Shown: piece after piece, positions 51,782 to 61,888 of the stretch
Position numbering within the stretch: position 1 is the first letter of the stretch
Layout: each line of letters starts with the position of its first letter
Assembly: GCA_937864265.1 (NCBI GenBank)
Contig: CALMIR010000094.1
Coordinates: forward strand, 1 to 64,000
Source of the DNA: an uncultured Saprospirales bacterium
GTDB taxonomy: Bacteria > Bacteroidota > Bacteroidia > Chitinophagales > Saprospiraceae
DNA length: 64,000 nucleotides
Direction of reading: 5' to 3'
Position numbers and translations under genes: made by a program
Notes under the pieces: model-generated
What the model was told of the DNA's origin: nothing
Databases searched by the model: none
The model's input: the letters and a program-made list of their open reading frames with translations, nothing else

Positions 51782-53233
51782 ATGAATTTAGTACAACTTC
51801 TTCAGAAAATTGAAGTCATACAATTCCAGGGCGAAAGCGCTTTGGATATAAAACAGATTGAATTTGATTCCCGGAAAGTGGGACCAGGAGCGCTATTTGT
51901 AGCTGTAAAAGGCACCCAAACCGATGGCCATCAATATATAGATAAAGCCATTGAGCGCGGAGCCGTAGCCATTTTGGTAGAAAACTGGCCGAATGAGATT
52001 AGCCAAGAGATGACCTACATCCAGGTCAGTAACAGTGCTAAAGCATTGGGCCAACTGGCGGACGCCTTTTATGGACAGCCCTCCCGGGAATTGAAATTAG
52101 TGGGAATTACAGGTACCAATGGGAAAACTTCCTGTGCGACCTTGCTCTACGAGTTATTCACGCAGCTCGGCTATAAAGTTGGCCTGCTTTCAACGGTAGA
52201 GAACAAAATCGCACACCAAAGGATTGCTGCTACCCATACCACGCCTGACCCGGTAAACCTGCAAGCCCTGTTGAGGGAGATGGTAATGGCGGGCTGTGAT
52301 TACGCCTTTATGGAGGTCAGTTCACACGCCATTGATCAGGAACGCATAGCGGGACTACATTTTACCGGTGGGGTTTTTACCAATATTTCCCACGATCACC
52401 TGGATTATCACAAGACCTTCAAAGCATACATTGAAGCGAAAAAAAAGTTCTTTGACAATTTGCCCAAGACAGCTTTTGCCCTTTCGAATAGCGACGATAA
52501 AAGAGGCGAAGTAATGCTGCAAAATTGCCCGGCACGCAAATACACGTTTAGCTTGCGCTCATTGGCCGATTTTAAAGCCAAAATGATCGAGAACAGTTTG
52601 ACAGGCTTACACCTTAAACTAGACGACCAGGAAATCTTCAGCCGCTTAATAGGCGAATTCAACGCCTACAATTTGTTGGCTGTTTATGGCGTAGCCGTTT
52701 TGTTGGAACAGGACAAATGGGAAATCCTCACTGCGCTCAGTTCACTCAGTGCACCGGAAGGTCGTTTTGAGTATGTGATTGACGCGCAAAAGGGCCGTTA
52801 TGGCATCGTCGATTACGCCCATACGCCCGATGCGCTCGAAAAGGTATTGCAAACCATCTGGAACCTCCGGCATCCGGACAGTAAAATCATTACCGTCGTA
52901 GGTTGTGGTGGCGACCGGGATAAGCTCAAGCGCCCGATCATGGCCAAAATCAGTTGCGACAACAGCCATTGGGTGATCCTGACATCGGACAATCCACGGA
53001 CGGAATCAGCCGAGGCCATCCTGGAAGATATGAATCAAGGCATACCACCAGACGCGATTCACAAAGTCATGCGCATCAGCGACCGCCGTGAAGCGATAAA
53101 AGTGGCGACTAACTTGGCGGGGGCTGGCGATATTGTTCTCGTAGCAGGTAAAGGGCACGAAAAATACCAGGAAATCAAGGGTATTCGATATCCTTTTGAC
53201 GATAAAGCGGAATTGAAAGTGGCCTTTGGATGA
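51782..53233 (+). CDS. murE: UDP-MurNAc-tripeptide synthetase MurE
   Basis: A 483-residue Mur ligase. The nucleotide loop is GITGTNGKTS (GTNGKTS at 111-117), followed by TTPDPVNLQALLREM and the Lys/His-rich metal site, e.g. VSSHAIDQERIAGLHF. The amino-acid specificity motif is DNPRTE, which marks meso-diaminopimelate rather than lysine as the third residue. Peptidoglycan of this organism is therefore of the mDAP type. ATG 51782 is the most likely start; a second ATG lies 4 bp upstream, out of frame. The stop overlaps an insignificant 23-codon frame. Confidence 0.95.
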   Translation: MNLVQLLQKIEVIQFQGESALDIKQIEFDSRKVGPGALFVAVKGTQTDGHQYIDKAIERGAVAILVENWPNEISQEMTYIQVSNSAKALGQLADAFYGQPSRELKLVGITGTNGKTSCATLLYELFTQLGYKVGLLSTVENKIAHQRIAATHTTPDPVNLQALLREMVMAGCDYAFMEVSSHAIDQERIAGLHFTGGVFTNISHDHLDYHKTFKAYIEAKKKFFDNLPKTAFALSNSDDKRGEVMLQNCPARKYTFSLRSLADFKAKMIENSLTGLHLKLDDQEIFSRLIGEFNAYNLLAVYGVAVLLEQDKWEILTALSSLSAPEGRFEYVIDAQKGRYGIVDYAHTPDALEKVLQTIWNLRHPDSKIITVVGCGGDRDKLKRPIMAKISCDNSHWVILTSDNPRTESAEAILEDMNQGIPPDAIHKVMRISDRREAIKVATNLAGAGDIVLVAGKGHEKYQEIKGIRYPFDDKAELKVAFG

Positions 53234-53319
53234 ATGTGGAGAAATTCAACCAACATTTCCAAAGCATCCATAAGGGAATTTCTATTTTTGAGCGCCTTTA
53301 AACGGATCAAACAAATATC

Positions 53320-54573
53320 ATGCTAATAGAACTTTCTAAATGGTTTGGTGATTTCCCCGGTGCCGGGCTCTTTGACTACATCAGTTTCCGGGCAGGTGTT
53401 GCCGCAATTCTCGCCTTATTGATTTCTATGGTTTTTGGAAGCCGCATTATCGACTATCTCCGGCGACTTCAGATCGGGGAAACCGTTCGAGACCTGGGAT
53501 TGGAAGGACAAAAGAAGAAGGAAGGAACGCCTACTATGGGCGGTATCATTATCATAGGGGCTATTCTGATTCCCTGCCTATTGCTGGCCGATTTAACCAA
53601 CGTTTATATCGTTTTGCTCATTACCAGCACGATATGGATGGCGACCATCGGTTTTGTAGATGACTACATCAAAGTGTTTTTGAAAAATAAAGAAGGATTG
53701 AGGGGGCAGTTTAAAATCATGGGTCAGATCGGCCTGGGTTTGTTGATTGCGCTCACCATGATCATCAGCGATGATGTAGTCGTAAGAATAAATGTGGACG
53801 ATGCAAAGGAACTAGGGTACAACCACATGATTGGCGATACCATCATCAGCCATTTAGAAGTTGCACCGGATAGCCCTTCTGTAAAAAGAGGCGATTATAA
53901 GACCAATTTGACGAACGTTCCGTTTTTGAAAGGCAATCGGCTCGATTACGCCTGGCTGATTCCAGGTGAACATTCATCGCGTTGGGTTTGGTTGCTTTTT
54001 GTGCCACTGGTCATATTTATCGTAACGGCGGTTTCCAATGCGGCTAATTTGACCGATGGTTTGGATGGGCTTGCCACAGGTGTATCAGGAATCATAGGGG
54101 CCACGCTGGGTATTTTGGCTTATGTATCAGGTAATGCCATCGCTGCTCATTACCTCAATATTTTACACGTACCTGGAGCCGGCGAAATGGTGATTTTTGC
54201 GGCCTGTCTGGTTGGAGCATGTATTGGTTTTTTGTGGTACAACTCCTTTCCCGCTCAGATATTTATGGGCGACACAGGAAGCTTGACATTAGGCGGAATT
54301 ATTGCAGCCATGAGTATCCTATTGCGCAAAGAATTGCTGATTCCGATGCTCTGCGGCATTTTCCTGGTGGAAAATCTATCTGTAGTGATCCAGGTTTTTT
54401 ATTTTAAATATACCAAAAGAAAATACGGCGAAGGCAGGCGCATATTCCTGATGGCACCACTGCATCACCATTATCAGAAAAAAGGGATGTCGGAGGTGAA
54501 AATTGTTACCCGATTCTGGATTGTCGCCATTTTGTTAGCTGTATTGACTTTAATCACACTGAAAGTTAGGTAA
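53320..54573 (+). CDS. mraY: Phospho-MurNAc-pentapeptide transferase MraY
   Basis: A 417-residue membrane enzyme with about 10 transmembrane helices. It has the usual motifs: [11 protein letters not shown] near residue 67, GFVDDYIKV (Asp-Asp catalytic pair near 110), [15 protein letters not shown] (about 242), [12 protein letters not shown], and the cytoplasmic HHHYQKKG. MraY transfers phospho-MurNAc-pentapeptide to undecaprenyl phosphate, giving lipid I. A periplasmic insert of about 70 residues between helices ([12 protein letters not shown] ... GEHSSRW) makes it longer than E. coli MraY (360) and is known in Bacteroidota. Confidence 0.96.
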   Translation: MLIELSKWFGDFPGAGLFDYISFRAGVAAILALLISMVFGSRIIDYLRRLQIGETVRDLGLEGQKKKEGTPTMGGIIIIGAILIPCLLLADLTNVYIVLLITSTIWMATIGFVDDYIKVFLKNKEGLRGQFKIMGQIGLGLLIALTMIISDDVVVRINVDDAKELGYNHMIGDTIISHLEVAPDSPSVKRGDYKTNLTNVPFLKGNRLDYAWLIPGEHSSRWVWLLFVPLVIFIVTAVSNAANLTDGLDGLATGVSGIIGATLGILAYVSGNAIAAHYLNILHVPGAGEMVIFAACLVGACIGFLWYNSFPAQIFMGDTGSLTLGGIIAAMSILLRKELLIPMLCGIFLVENLSVVIQVFYFKYTKRKYGEGRRIFLMAPLHHHYQKKGMSEVKIVTRFWIVAILLAVLTLITLKVR

Positions 54574-54578
54574 AATAT

Positions 54579-55889
54579 ATGCGTACAGTTATTTTGGGTG
54601 CAGGCGAAAGCGGCGTAGGTGCTGCATTATTGGCAAAACAACTTGGGCATGAAATATGGGTTTCCGACAAAGGAAGCCTAACGGAAGCAAACAAACGCGA
54701 ATTGGAAACAAACGACATTCCTTACGAGGAAGGTCAACACAGTTGGGAGAAAATCAGCCAGGCCGACCTGGTGGTTAAAAGCCCCGGCATTCCAGAGCGT
54801 GTTCCAATAGTACAACAACTGATAAACAAAGGTATATCAGTTATTTCTGAAATTGAATTTGCGGGTAGAACCACCAATGCCAAAATTATTGGCATCACGG
54901 GCAGTAATGGCAAAACGACCACAACGACGTTGATCTATCATCTGCTTTCCCAAGATACCAACATGGATGTAGCGATGGCGGGTAATGTCGGGAAAAGCTT
55001 TGCCAGAAGTCTAAGCGAAGCCAGGCACGCATGGTATGTGCTCGAATTGAGTAGCTTCCAGTTGGATGGCATCGTTGATTTTAGGCCTGATATTTCGATG
55101 ATTCTAAATATCACACCGGATCATTTGGATCGCTACGATTACCAATTGGGTAACTACATTCAGTCTAAATTCAGGATCGTAATGAATCAACAGGCACAGG
55201 ATGTTTTCCTTTTTAGTGAAGATGATCAAAACATTAGTCATTACTTGTCGGAACATCCACTGAACCCGAAACCAATTCCATTGGGTAGGGCGATGATTGA
55301 TGGTCAAAAATTGGTTCTGAGCGATTCGGTCTTCGATATGAGTACCACCCAATTGAGGGGCAGGCACAATTTCCTGAATGCGCTTTTTGCCGTTCAGACA
55401 GCCAAGCTTTGTGGGGTGAGCGATCACCTTATCCAGCAGGGCTTGGATAGTTTCAAACCGGTGCCGCATCGCTACGAATCAGTGGGCAGCATTGATGGAG
55501 TCGAATACATCAACGACAGCAAGGCCACCAACGTGGACTCTACTTTTTATGCCTTGGAAGCCGCCGATCGACCCGTTGTTTGGATTGCAGGAGGCCAGGA
55601 TAAAGGCAATGATTATAAGGTGTTGCTACCGTATGTAAAAGAAAAAGTGAAAGCGCTGGTCTGTTTGGGCGTGGACAATACCAAATTGATCGAAGCTTTT
55701 TCACCTATACTTGAAACAATTGTTGAAGCCCGCTCAGCGGAAGAAGCAGTGGAAGCCTCTAGGCGTTTGGCCGAAGCCGGTGACATGGTGCTGCTTTCGC
55801 CAGCCTGCGCGAGTTTTGACTTATTTAAAAACTATGAAAACCGGGGCGATTTGTTTCGGGCGGCTGTACAAGCCAGGACGATGGATTAG
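54579..55889 (+). CDS. murD: UDP-MurNAc-L-alanine:D-glutamate ligase MurD
   Basis: A 436-residue Mur ligase. The N-terminal Rossmann start is RTVILGAGESGVGAALLA, the P-loop is GITGSNGKTTTTTL (about residues 107-120), with AGNVGKSF and VLELSSFQLD. The C-terminal domain has INDSKATNVDST, IAGGQDKGNDY, and LSPACASFDLFKNYENRGDLF, which is specific to MurD. It adds D-glutamate to UDP-MurNAc-L-alanine in the cytoplasm. The gap to mraY is 5 bp. Confidence 0.96.
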   Translation: MRTVILGAGESGVGAALLAKQLGHEIWVSDKGSLTEANKRELETNDIPYEEGQHSWEKISQADLVVKSPGIPERVPIVQQLINKGISVISEIEFAGRTTNAKIIGITGSNGKTTTTTLIYHLLSQDTNMDVAMAGNVGKSFARSLSEARHAWYVLELSSFQLDGIVDFRPDISMILNITPDHLDRYDYQLGNYIQSKFRIVMNQQAQDVFLFSEDDQNISHYLSEHPLNPKPIPLGRAMIDGQKLVLSDSVFDMSTTQLRGRHNFLNALFAVQTAKLCGVSDHLIQQGLDSFKPVPHRYESVGSIDGVEYINDSKATNVDSTFYALEAADRPVVWIAGGQDKGNDYKVLLPYVKEKVKALVCLGVDNTKLIEAFSPILETIVEARSAEEAVEASRRLAEAGDMVLLSPACASFDLFKNYENRGDLFRAAVQARTMD

Positions 55890-55931
55890 TGGATCGAGAG
55901 GGCGGAGTGTTCCGTCAAAACCGTAAAAGAG

Positions 55932-55948
55932 TACCGCCAATGGCGGTA
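55932..55948 (+). promoter_or_regulatory. Short perfect hairpin 14 bp before ftsW
   Basis: TACCGCC and GGCGGTA flank an AAT loop, a 7-bp stem with a three-base loop. It lies in the only 70-bp gap within the murD-murG part of the operon. No T tract follows, so it is unlikely to be a terminator; an mRNA processing or translation-initiation effect is possible. Confidence 0.4.
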
Positions 55949-55962
55949 AAAACTTAAAATAT

Positions 55963-57114
55963 ATGTCACTAGGTACTAGAATAGCATCAGAATTAAAAGG
56001 CGACAGGGCCATTTGGGCCATAGTGGCCATATTGGCGCTATTCTCGATTCTGGTCGTATATAGCTCAACGGGCACCCTGGCATACAAGAAAATGGGGGGT
56101 AACACCGAGGCTTATTTGATGAAACATGTGGTGGTGGTTGCGGGCGGACTGATGCTGACCTATATGGCGCACCTCATCCATTACACGAAATATTCCCGTT
56201 GGGCGCCTACCTTATTGGTGGTATCTATCCCCTTATTGGTATTTACGATCGCTTTTGGCCCCGAAATCAATGATGCCCGACGCTGGATCGAAGTCCCATT
56301 TGTGGGGGTTACGATCCAAACATCCGATTTTGCCAAACTGGCACTATTGATTTACGTAGCGCGGGCAATATCTTCTAAACAAGAGTACATCAAAGATTTT
56401 AACAGCGCATTTTTGCCCATTATAGTACCGGTGTTGATTATTTGTGGATTAATAGCACCAGCCAATTTATCCACGGCAGCTTTATTGTTTATCACCTGTA
56501 TGGGCGTCATGTTCGTCGGGCGGGTTGCCATGCAGTACATCCTCTTGCTCTTGCTCTTGGGGGTGGTTGTATTTGCCACATTGGTGCTGGCTGGAGAGTT
56601 TTTCCCCGATGTGATACGCTCGGCTACCTGGACCGATCGCGTGAGGGAGTTTATGGAGGAGCCGGATGGCGTTGACCAGGTTCAGCAAGCCAAAATTGCT
56701 ATAGCCAATGGCGGCTGGTTGGGTTTAGGGCCAGGCAATAGCATCCAAAGGAATTATTTGTACTCGTCCCATTCAGATTTCATCTATGCCATAGTAATAG
56801 AAGAATATGGCATACTGGCAGGCATACTGATTGTATTGCTCTATTTGTTCTTGTTTTTCCGAGCCACCCGCTTGGTAACTAAAAGTCCAAAAGCATTTGG
56901 TGCCATGTTGGTTATGGGGCTTACCTTTAATATGATATTACAGGCTTTTGTGAACATAGCCGTATCGGTTCACTTGGTGCCTGTTACGGGGGTCACTTTG
57001 CCCATGATAAGTATGGGAGGAACTTCCATGCTGTTCACTTGTGTTTACTTTGGCATCATTCTCAGTGTGAGCAAGTACATTGAAGCAGTCAGCGTGGAGG
57101 CAGAAGCAACCTAA
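55963..57114 (+). CDS. ftsW: SEDS-family septal glycosyltransferase FtsW
   Basis: A 383-residue SEDS protein with about 10 transmembrane helices. Motifs typical of the family are GDRAIWAIVAILALFSILVVYSST at the N-terminus, RRWIEVPFVGVTIQTSDFAKLAL, YSSHSDFIYAIVIEEYGILAG and VTGVTLPMISMGGTSMLF. FtsW polymerises lipid II in partnership with FtsI, encoded in the same cluster. The catalytic Asp of SEDS proteins corresponds to the Asp in the large extracellular loop region of about residues 200-260; I cannot place it exactly. Confidence 0.94.
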   Translation: MSLGTRIASELKGDRAIWAIVAILALFSILVVYSSTGTLAYKKMGGNTEAYLMKHVVVVAGGLMLTYMAHLIHYTKYSRWAPTLLVVSIPLLVFTIAFGPEINDARRWIEVPFVGVTIQTSDFAKLALLIYVARAISSKQEYIKDFNSAFLPIIVPVLIICGLIAPANLSTAALLFITCMGVMFVGRVAMQYILLLLLLGVVVFATLVLAGEFFPDVIRSATWTDRVREFMEEPDGVDQVQQAKIAIANGGWLGLGPGNSIQRNYLYSSHSDFIYAIVIEEYGILAGILIVLLYLFLFFRATRLVTKSPKAFGAMLVMGLTFNMILQAFVNIAVSVHLVPVTGVTLPMISMGGTSMLFTCVYFGIILSVSKYIEAVSVEAEAT

Positions 57115-57136
57115 TGCGAGTAAAACGAATGAAATC

Positions 57137-58243
57137 ATGCGTATAATACTATCAGGAGGCGGTACGGGAGGGCATGTTTTTCCGGCCATTGCAACCGCCA
57201 CTGTGTTGAAAGATAAAATGCCAGATGCCAACCTATTATTTGTAGGCGCAAAAGGCAAAATTGAGATGGAAAAAGTCCCCAAAGCGGGGTTCCCGATCAA
57301 AGGATTGTGGATCAGCGGTTTTCACCGCCAATTGACATTTAGAAATTTGTTGTTTCCAGTCAAGCTAATAAGTAGCTTGGTCAAAGCCTGGTGGATCATC
57401 CGGCAGTTCAAACCCGATATTGTGGTTGGCTTCGGCGGTTTTGCCAGTGGCCCTATTCTGGATGTAGCCACCCGTTTTGGAATACCAGCCATTATCCAGG
57501 AGCAGAACTCTTATCCCGGTGTGACCAATCGCCTCTTGGCTCGAAAGGTAGCCAAAATATGCGTGGCTTATCCCGAAATGCAGCGTTGGTTTCCGCTTGA
57601 GAAAACGGTGTTAACGGGCAATCCGGTTCGCAAAGACCTGCTCAGGGGCAACCCAGACCGGGCAACTGCGCTGCAATATTTTGGCTTAGAGCCAGGGAAA
57701 CCTGTCCTCTTTGTTTTTGGCGGAAGCCTCGGCGCAAAATCCATCAATGAAGCTATGGCAGCTAATGTGGCTTTGTTGAAGCAACGCACCGATGTACAAG
57801 TGCTTTGGCAAATGGGGAGTTTGTATGTGGAAGATTTCGGGGCATGCGAAACGGCACTTTTGCCCCATGTAAAAGCCCAGGCTTTTATAGATCGCATGGA
57901 TTTGGCTTATGCTCTGGCGGATGTAGTCGTTTGCCGTTCAGGCGCTTTAACCATCTCAGAACTCTGTTTGTTGGGAAAAGCAGCGATTTTTATTCCATCG
58001 CCAAATGTGGCTGAAGACCATCAGACCAAAAACGCACAGGCACTGGTAGATAGGCAGGCCGCTGTTTTAATCAAAGATGCGGATGCTAAAGAAAAGATCA
58101 TGAGCGAAGCGATGGCATTGATAGCTGATGAGGAGAGAAAAGCCAGCTTGCGTGAAAACATCCGGCGATTGTCCCGACCAGAAGCTTCAGAAAGCATAGC
58201 CAATGAAATAATAGCCTTGGCTCGGGCTAAAACAAGCAAGTGA
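57137..58243 (+). CDS. murG: Lipid II synthase MurG (UDP-GlcNAc transferase)
   Basis: A 368-residue GT28 enzyme. It begins MRIILSGGGTGGHVFPAIA (glycine-rich loop, MurG G-loop 1). It contains VVGFGGFASGPIL (loop 2), IIQEQNSYPGVTNRLLARKV, FGGSLGAKSINEAM (loop 3) and RSGALTISELCLLGKAAIFIPSP (the UDP-GlcNAc binding region). It adds GlcNAc to lipid I at the cytoplasmic face. ATG 57137 starts the glycine-rich strand, although the frame is open to 57080. The stop codon TGA shares bases with the murC ATG (ATGA-type overlap). Confidence 0.96.
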   Translation: MRIILSGGGTGGHVFPAIATATVLKDKMPDANLLFVGAKGKIEMEKVPKAGFPIKGLWISGFHRQLTFRNLLFPVKLISSLVKAWWIIRQFKPDIVVGFGGFASGPILDVATRFGIPAIIQEQNSYPGVTNRLLARKVAKICVAYPEMQRWFPLEKTVLTGNPVRKDLLRGNPDRATALQYFGLEPGKPVLFVFGGSLGAKSINEAMAANVALLKQRTDVQVLWQMGSLYVEDFGACETALLPHVKAQAFIDRMDLAYALADVVVCRSGALTISELCLLGKAAIFIPSPNVAEDHQTKNAQALVDRQAAVLIKDADAKEKIMSEAMALIADEERKASLRENIRRLSRPEASESIANEIIALARAKTSK

Positions 58244-59598
58244 TGAACCTGGAAAGCATCAAAAAAATATACTTCCTGGGCATAGGAGGAATAGGCATGA
58301 GTGCCCTGGCACGCTATTTCAACGGCCTGGGAATAGAAATACACGGTTACGATAAGACCGAAACAGACCTCACCAAAAAGTTGGAAGAGGAAGGGATGAA
58401 CATCCATTATGAGGAAGATTTGAACCAAATTCCGGAAGGCATTGATTTGGTGGTTCTGACGCCGGCTATACCGGCCAAGCACCGGGAATTGCTTCATTTT
58501 CAGGATAAAGGCTTTCCCATCAAAAAACGAGCTGAAGTGCTGGGCATCATCAGTCGAAGCCGCAAGACTATTGCCGTAGCGGGTACCCATGGTAAAACGA
58601 CAACTTCTTCCATAGTCACCCATCTGCTGCGTTCAGGCGGGATTGACTGCACCGCATTTTTGGGCGGTATTGCCTTTAACCAGGGTTCCAATTTTGTGGA
58701 AGGAAAATCGGAGTGGGTGGTGGCTGAAGCAGATGAGTACGACCGCTCTTTCCTTCACCTGAGTCCTGATATTGCAGTCATTCTATCCATGGATGCCGAT
58801 CATCTGGACATCTATGGTGACCGAGAGACCTTGTTGGAGACCGGCTTCCGTGCTTTTGCCCGAAAAATAAAGCCGGATGGAAAACTGTGGATACAGTACA
58901 ATTGGAAGGAAGAATTGGGCAGCGATTTTTCTCCAGCCACCTATGGGGTGGAAAATGGAGTGGCTCAAAGCCAGCATGTTCGGGTAGAACAGGGGTTTTT
59001 TACCTTCGACTATGTGGGGCCGAAGGCAGAAATGAAAGCCTTACAATTGGCTATGCCCGGACGACACAATATTGAAAATGCTACAGTAGCCATCAGCATT
59101 GCCCTTGATTTGGGGATTTCAGAATCGGCTATTCGTTCGGCATTATTGAGTTTTAAAGGAGTCAAACGAAGGTTTGAGTTCCTCTATCGCGATGAAAAAC
59201 GGGCCTATATTGATGACTATGCGCACCATCCATCGGAACTGACGGCAGCCATCGGCGCAGCGCGACAGTTGTTTCCAGATAGGAAGTTGGTGGGTGTTTT
59301 TCAACCGCATTTGTTTTCGAGGACAAGAGATTTTGCGGATGGATTTGCCGAGGCTTTGGATGGCTTGGATGAACCCTGGCTGATGGACATTTATCCGGCC
59401 AGAGAGCTGCCCATTGAAGGCGTAAACAGCGATATGCTCTTGCAAAAAATGGCAAACCCCCAAAAACGCAAAGTCAGTCAGGCGGAATTAATGGTTGCTA
59501 TTGAAAAAAGGAAACCGGACTTGTTGCTCACATTGGGCGCCGGTGATATTGACCTTTTTCGGGCGCCGATAAAAACATATTTTGAAAACAGCAAATAA
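58243..59598 (+). CDS. murC: UDP-MurNAc-L-alanine ligase MurC
   Basis: A 451-residue Mur ligase. It has an N-terminal domain KIYFLGIGGIGMSALARYF (MurC-specific), the P-loop VAGTHGKTTTSS, and AEADEYDRSFLHL, with the C-terminal HHPSELTAAIGAAR and LFSRTRDFADGFAEAL. It adds L-alanine to UDP-MurNAc, the first peptide step. The ATG at 58243 overlaps the murG TGA. A GTG at 58240 is in frame but less likely. The ftsQ start lies 4 bp after the stop. Confidence 0.96.
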   Translation: MNLESIKKIYFLGIGGIGMSALARYFNGLGIEIHGYDKTETDLTKKLEEEGMNIHYEEDLNQIPEGIDLVVLTPAIPAKHRELLHFQDKGFPIKKRAEVLGIISRSRKTIAVAGTHGKTTTSSIVTHLLRSGGIDCTAFLGGIAFNQGSNFVEGKSEWVVAEADEYDRSFLHLSPDIAVILSMDADHLDIYGDRETLLETGFRAFARKIKPDGKLWIQYNWKEELGSDFSPATYGVENGVAQSQHVRVEQGFFTFDYVGPKAEMKALQLAMPGRHNIENATVAISIALDLGISESAIRSALLSFKGVKRRFEFLYRDEKRAYIDDYAHHPSELTAAIGAARQLFPDRKLVGVFQPHLFSRTRDFADGFAEALDGLDEPWLMDIYPARELPIEGVNSDMLLQKMANPQKRKVSQAELMVAIEKRKPDLLLTLGAGDIDLFRAPIKTYFENSK

Positions 59599-59602
59599 TA
59601 TC

Positions 59603-60397
59603 ATGGCATTATCAAACATCAAAACATGGGCGCTTCCTCGGAACTTCCTCCAACAGATAGGATGGGTTTTGGGCATCCTGGTGTTTGCCTTTGCCATTAT
59701 TTCGGCTGTAGAACGGAAAGGAGCCAGTGTGGTGGGGAAAGTCGAAGCAGATGTTATTCCATTGAAAGGTGACGACCGCTTGATCAACGAGGACAACATC
59801 AAGGCAGTCATACTGAACAGCTTTGGCTACGAACTGGAAGGCTTGAAAATTGAAGAAGTCAACTTGGAGCGCCTGGAACAGGTACTGGAAAACGAGCCAT
59901 TTATCTTGAATGCGGATGTATATGCCGACGGTCGATCCAATATTCAGATTCGCGTTACGCAACGCGCTCCGGTATTGAGAATCATGGGCAATAACAATCA
60001 GAATTATTACCTGGATAAAACCGGGTATCAGATGCCGCTATCGGATTTGCTCGCTGCAAAAGTGTTGATTGCTACCGGCAATCTGGCGCCCTATCAGGAA
60101 GACTTTTTGGATAAAAAAAGAAACACCCTGAAAGATGTTTTTCTATTAGCGGAGGTCATTCGTGCAGATGCTTTTTTGAATGCGATGATCGAGCAAATTC
60201 ATGTGAGCAACAAAGGGGATATGACCCTAATCCCCAAGTTGGGCAACCAAAAAATCATTTTTGGGAAGTTGGACAATGTGGAGAACAAGTTTAGGCGGCT
60301 GAAAACATTTTACAAAGAAGCCATGCCGTATGAAGGATGGCGAAAATTCGAAGTCATTGATTTACAGTATAAAAATCAAGTCGTTTGCAAACGATAA
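59603..60397 (+). CDS. ftsQ: Cell division protein FtsQ
   Basis: A 264-residue bitopic protein. One membrane helix (about 18-38, IGWVLGILVFAFAIISAV) is followed by a POTRA domain (about 50-125, VIPLKGDDRLINEDNIKAVI, then FILNADVYADGRSNIQIRV) and a beta domain. FtsQ links cytoplasmic and periplasmic divisome parts. The start is ATG 59603; an in-frame TTG lies at 59582 inside murC. Bacteroidota FtsQ are divergent; the call rests on topology, POTRA and position. Confidence 0.9.
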   Translation: MALSNIKTWALPRNFLQQIGWVLGILVFAFAIISAVERKGASVVGKVEADVIPLKGDDRLINEDNIKAVILNSFGYELEGLKIEEVNLERLEQVLENEPFILNADVYADGRSNIQIRVTQRAPVLRIMGNNNQNYYLDKTGYQMPLSDLLAAKVLIATGNLAPYQEDFLDKKRNTLKDVFLLAEVIRADAFLNAMIEQIHVSNKGDMTLIPKLGNQKIIFGKLDNVENKFRRLKTFYKEAMPYEGWRKFEVIDLQYKNQVVCKR

Positions 60398-60436
60398 GAG
60401 AAAACTACTTTTTGAGAACAGAAAACCGAACGCATT

Positions 60437-61747
60437 ATGATGCAAGCAAGAAAAAATAATTTGGTACTGGCCCTGGACATCGGAACAACAAAAGTATGTG
60501 CTATCGCTGGTCGTAGGAATCAACATGGTAAATTGGAAATCCTGGGCTTTGGGAAAGTAACCTCGGAAGGGGTGCTGCGCGGAGTAGTTTCCAATATTGA
60601 GAAAACCGTCAACGGCATATCGGAAGCTGTAGCCACCGCTACCAGCAGTTCAGGTACCGAGTTCAAGAACGTCCATGTCGGCATTGCTGGGCAGCACATC
60701 AAAAGCTTGCAGCATCGCGGTATTCTGACCCGCGACAACGATCATACGGAGATATCACAGCGAGATATTGACCGCTTGGTGAGCGATATGTACAAACTGG
60801 TACTGCCGCCTGGTGATAAAATATTGCATGTCATACCGCAGGAATATACCATCGACAACGAACAGGGTATTCTCGATCCCATCGGTATGTCAGGGGTGCG
60901 CCTGGAAGCTAATTTTCACATCATCACGGGCCAAATTTCGGCTTCCAACAATATCCACCGTTGTGTGGAACGCACTGGGCTGAAAGTGGCTACCATGACT
61001 TTGGAGCCTATCGCGTCTGCAGCAGCCGTATTGAGCGAGGAAGAGAAAGAAGCAGGGGTGGCTTTGGTGGACATCGGCGGCGGCACTACCGATATTACTA
61101 TTTTCCAAGATGGCATCATTCGCCATACGGCGGTCATTCCATTTGGTGGCAATGTGATTACCAAAGACATCAAGGAAGGCTGCACTGTAATGGCGCCCCA
61201 AGCCGAAAAACTGAAAGTGAAATTCGGTTCTGCGATGGCCGATGAAGTCTTTGACAACCGCATCATTTCCATACCCGGCCTGAGAGGAAAAGACCACAAA
61301 GAGATTTCAGAAAAAAATTTGGCACTCATCATTCAGTCCAGGGTAGAAGAAATACTGGATTATGTGATGTGGGAGATCAAACGCTCCGGTTTTGAGCGCA
61401 AAATCATAGCTGGTATTGTATTGACTGGCGGTGGCGCTTTGTTGAACCACATCGACAAGTTGGCAGAGCATCATACGGGCTTGAGTACCCGCATAGGTGT
61501 TCCGGTGGAGCACCTGGCGCATGGGTACCACAAGCAGTTGAGCAGCCCGATTTACGCCACCGCTATTGGATTGCTGATGAAAGCGCTGGATGCCGTAGAA
61601 GCGGGTATGGTCTATGAGGATGAGGAAATAAAAATCACAGAGCCGACAGAGCATGTTGAAGAAGAAATGGCTCAGGGCAAATGGTACGAGCAGTTGTTCC
61701 GCAAAACCAAGGAGTGGTTTGAGGCTGAACCTGATAATGAATTTTAA
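60437..61747 (+). CDS. ftsA: Cell division protein FtsA
   Basis: A 436-residue actin-like ATPase. Phosphate 1 motif LALDIGTTKVCAIAGR is near the start, the 1C domain is inserted in the usual place (LEILGFGKVTSEGVLRGVV), and phosphate 2 VALVDIGGGTTDITIF and adenosine motif GIVLTGGGALLNHI are clear. The C-terminus includes the amphipathic membrane-targeting end with KWYEQLFRKTKEWFEAEP. It tethers FtsZ to the inner membrane. Two in-frame ATGs (60437 and 60440) are equally possible. Confidence 0.96.
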   Translation: MMQARKNNLVLALDIGTTKVCAIAGRRNQHGKLEILGFGKVTSEGVLRGVVSNIEKTVNGISEAVATATSSSGTEFKNVHVGIAGQHIKSLQHRGILTRDNDHTEISQRDIDRLVSDMYKLVLPPGDKILHVIPQEYTIDNEQGILDPIGMSGVRLEANFHIITGQISASNNIHRCVERTGLKVATMTLEPIASAAAVLSEEEKEAGVALVDIGGGTTDITIFQDGIIRHTAVIPFGGNVITKDIKEGCTVMAPQAEKLKVKFGSAMADEVFDNRIISIPGLRGKDHKEISEKNLALIIQSRVEEILDYVMWEIKRSGFERKIIAGIVLTGGGALLNHIDKLAEHHTGLSTRIGVPVEHLAHGYHKQLSSPIYATAIGLLMKALDAVEAGMVYEDEEIKITEPTEHVEEEMAQGKWYEQLFRKTKEWFEAEPDNEF

Positions 61748-61888
61748 GAATGTATAACAAAACACAGGAGCGGTAGGTAGTTTGTATTGGCTAACTGCCA
61801 GAGTTCCTCATCTTATTGCTGATACTTTTTGTTGGGAAAAAACATCAAAATAGCAGGAAATCCCAGCAAAGACCAAAACTTAACAATT

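Noticed and set aside
53230..53301. A 23-codon ORF overlapping the murE stop
   Set aside because: Too short, with no conserved features; it fills the gap before mraY by chance.
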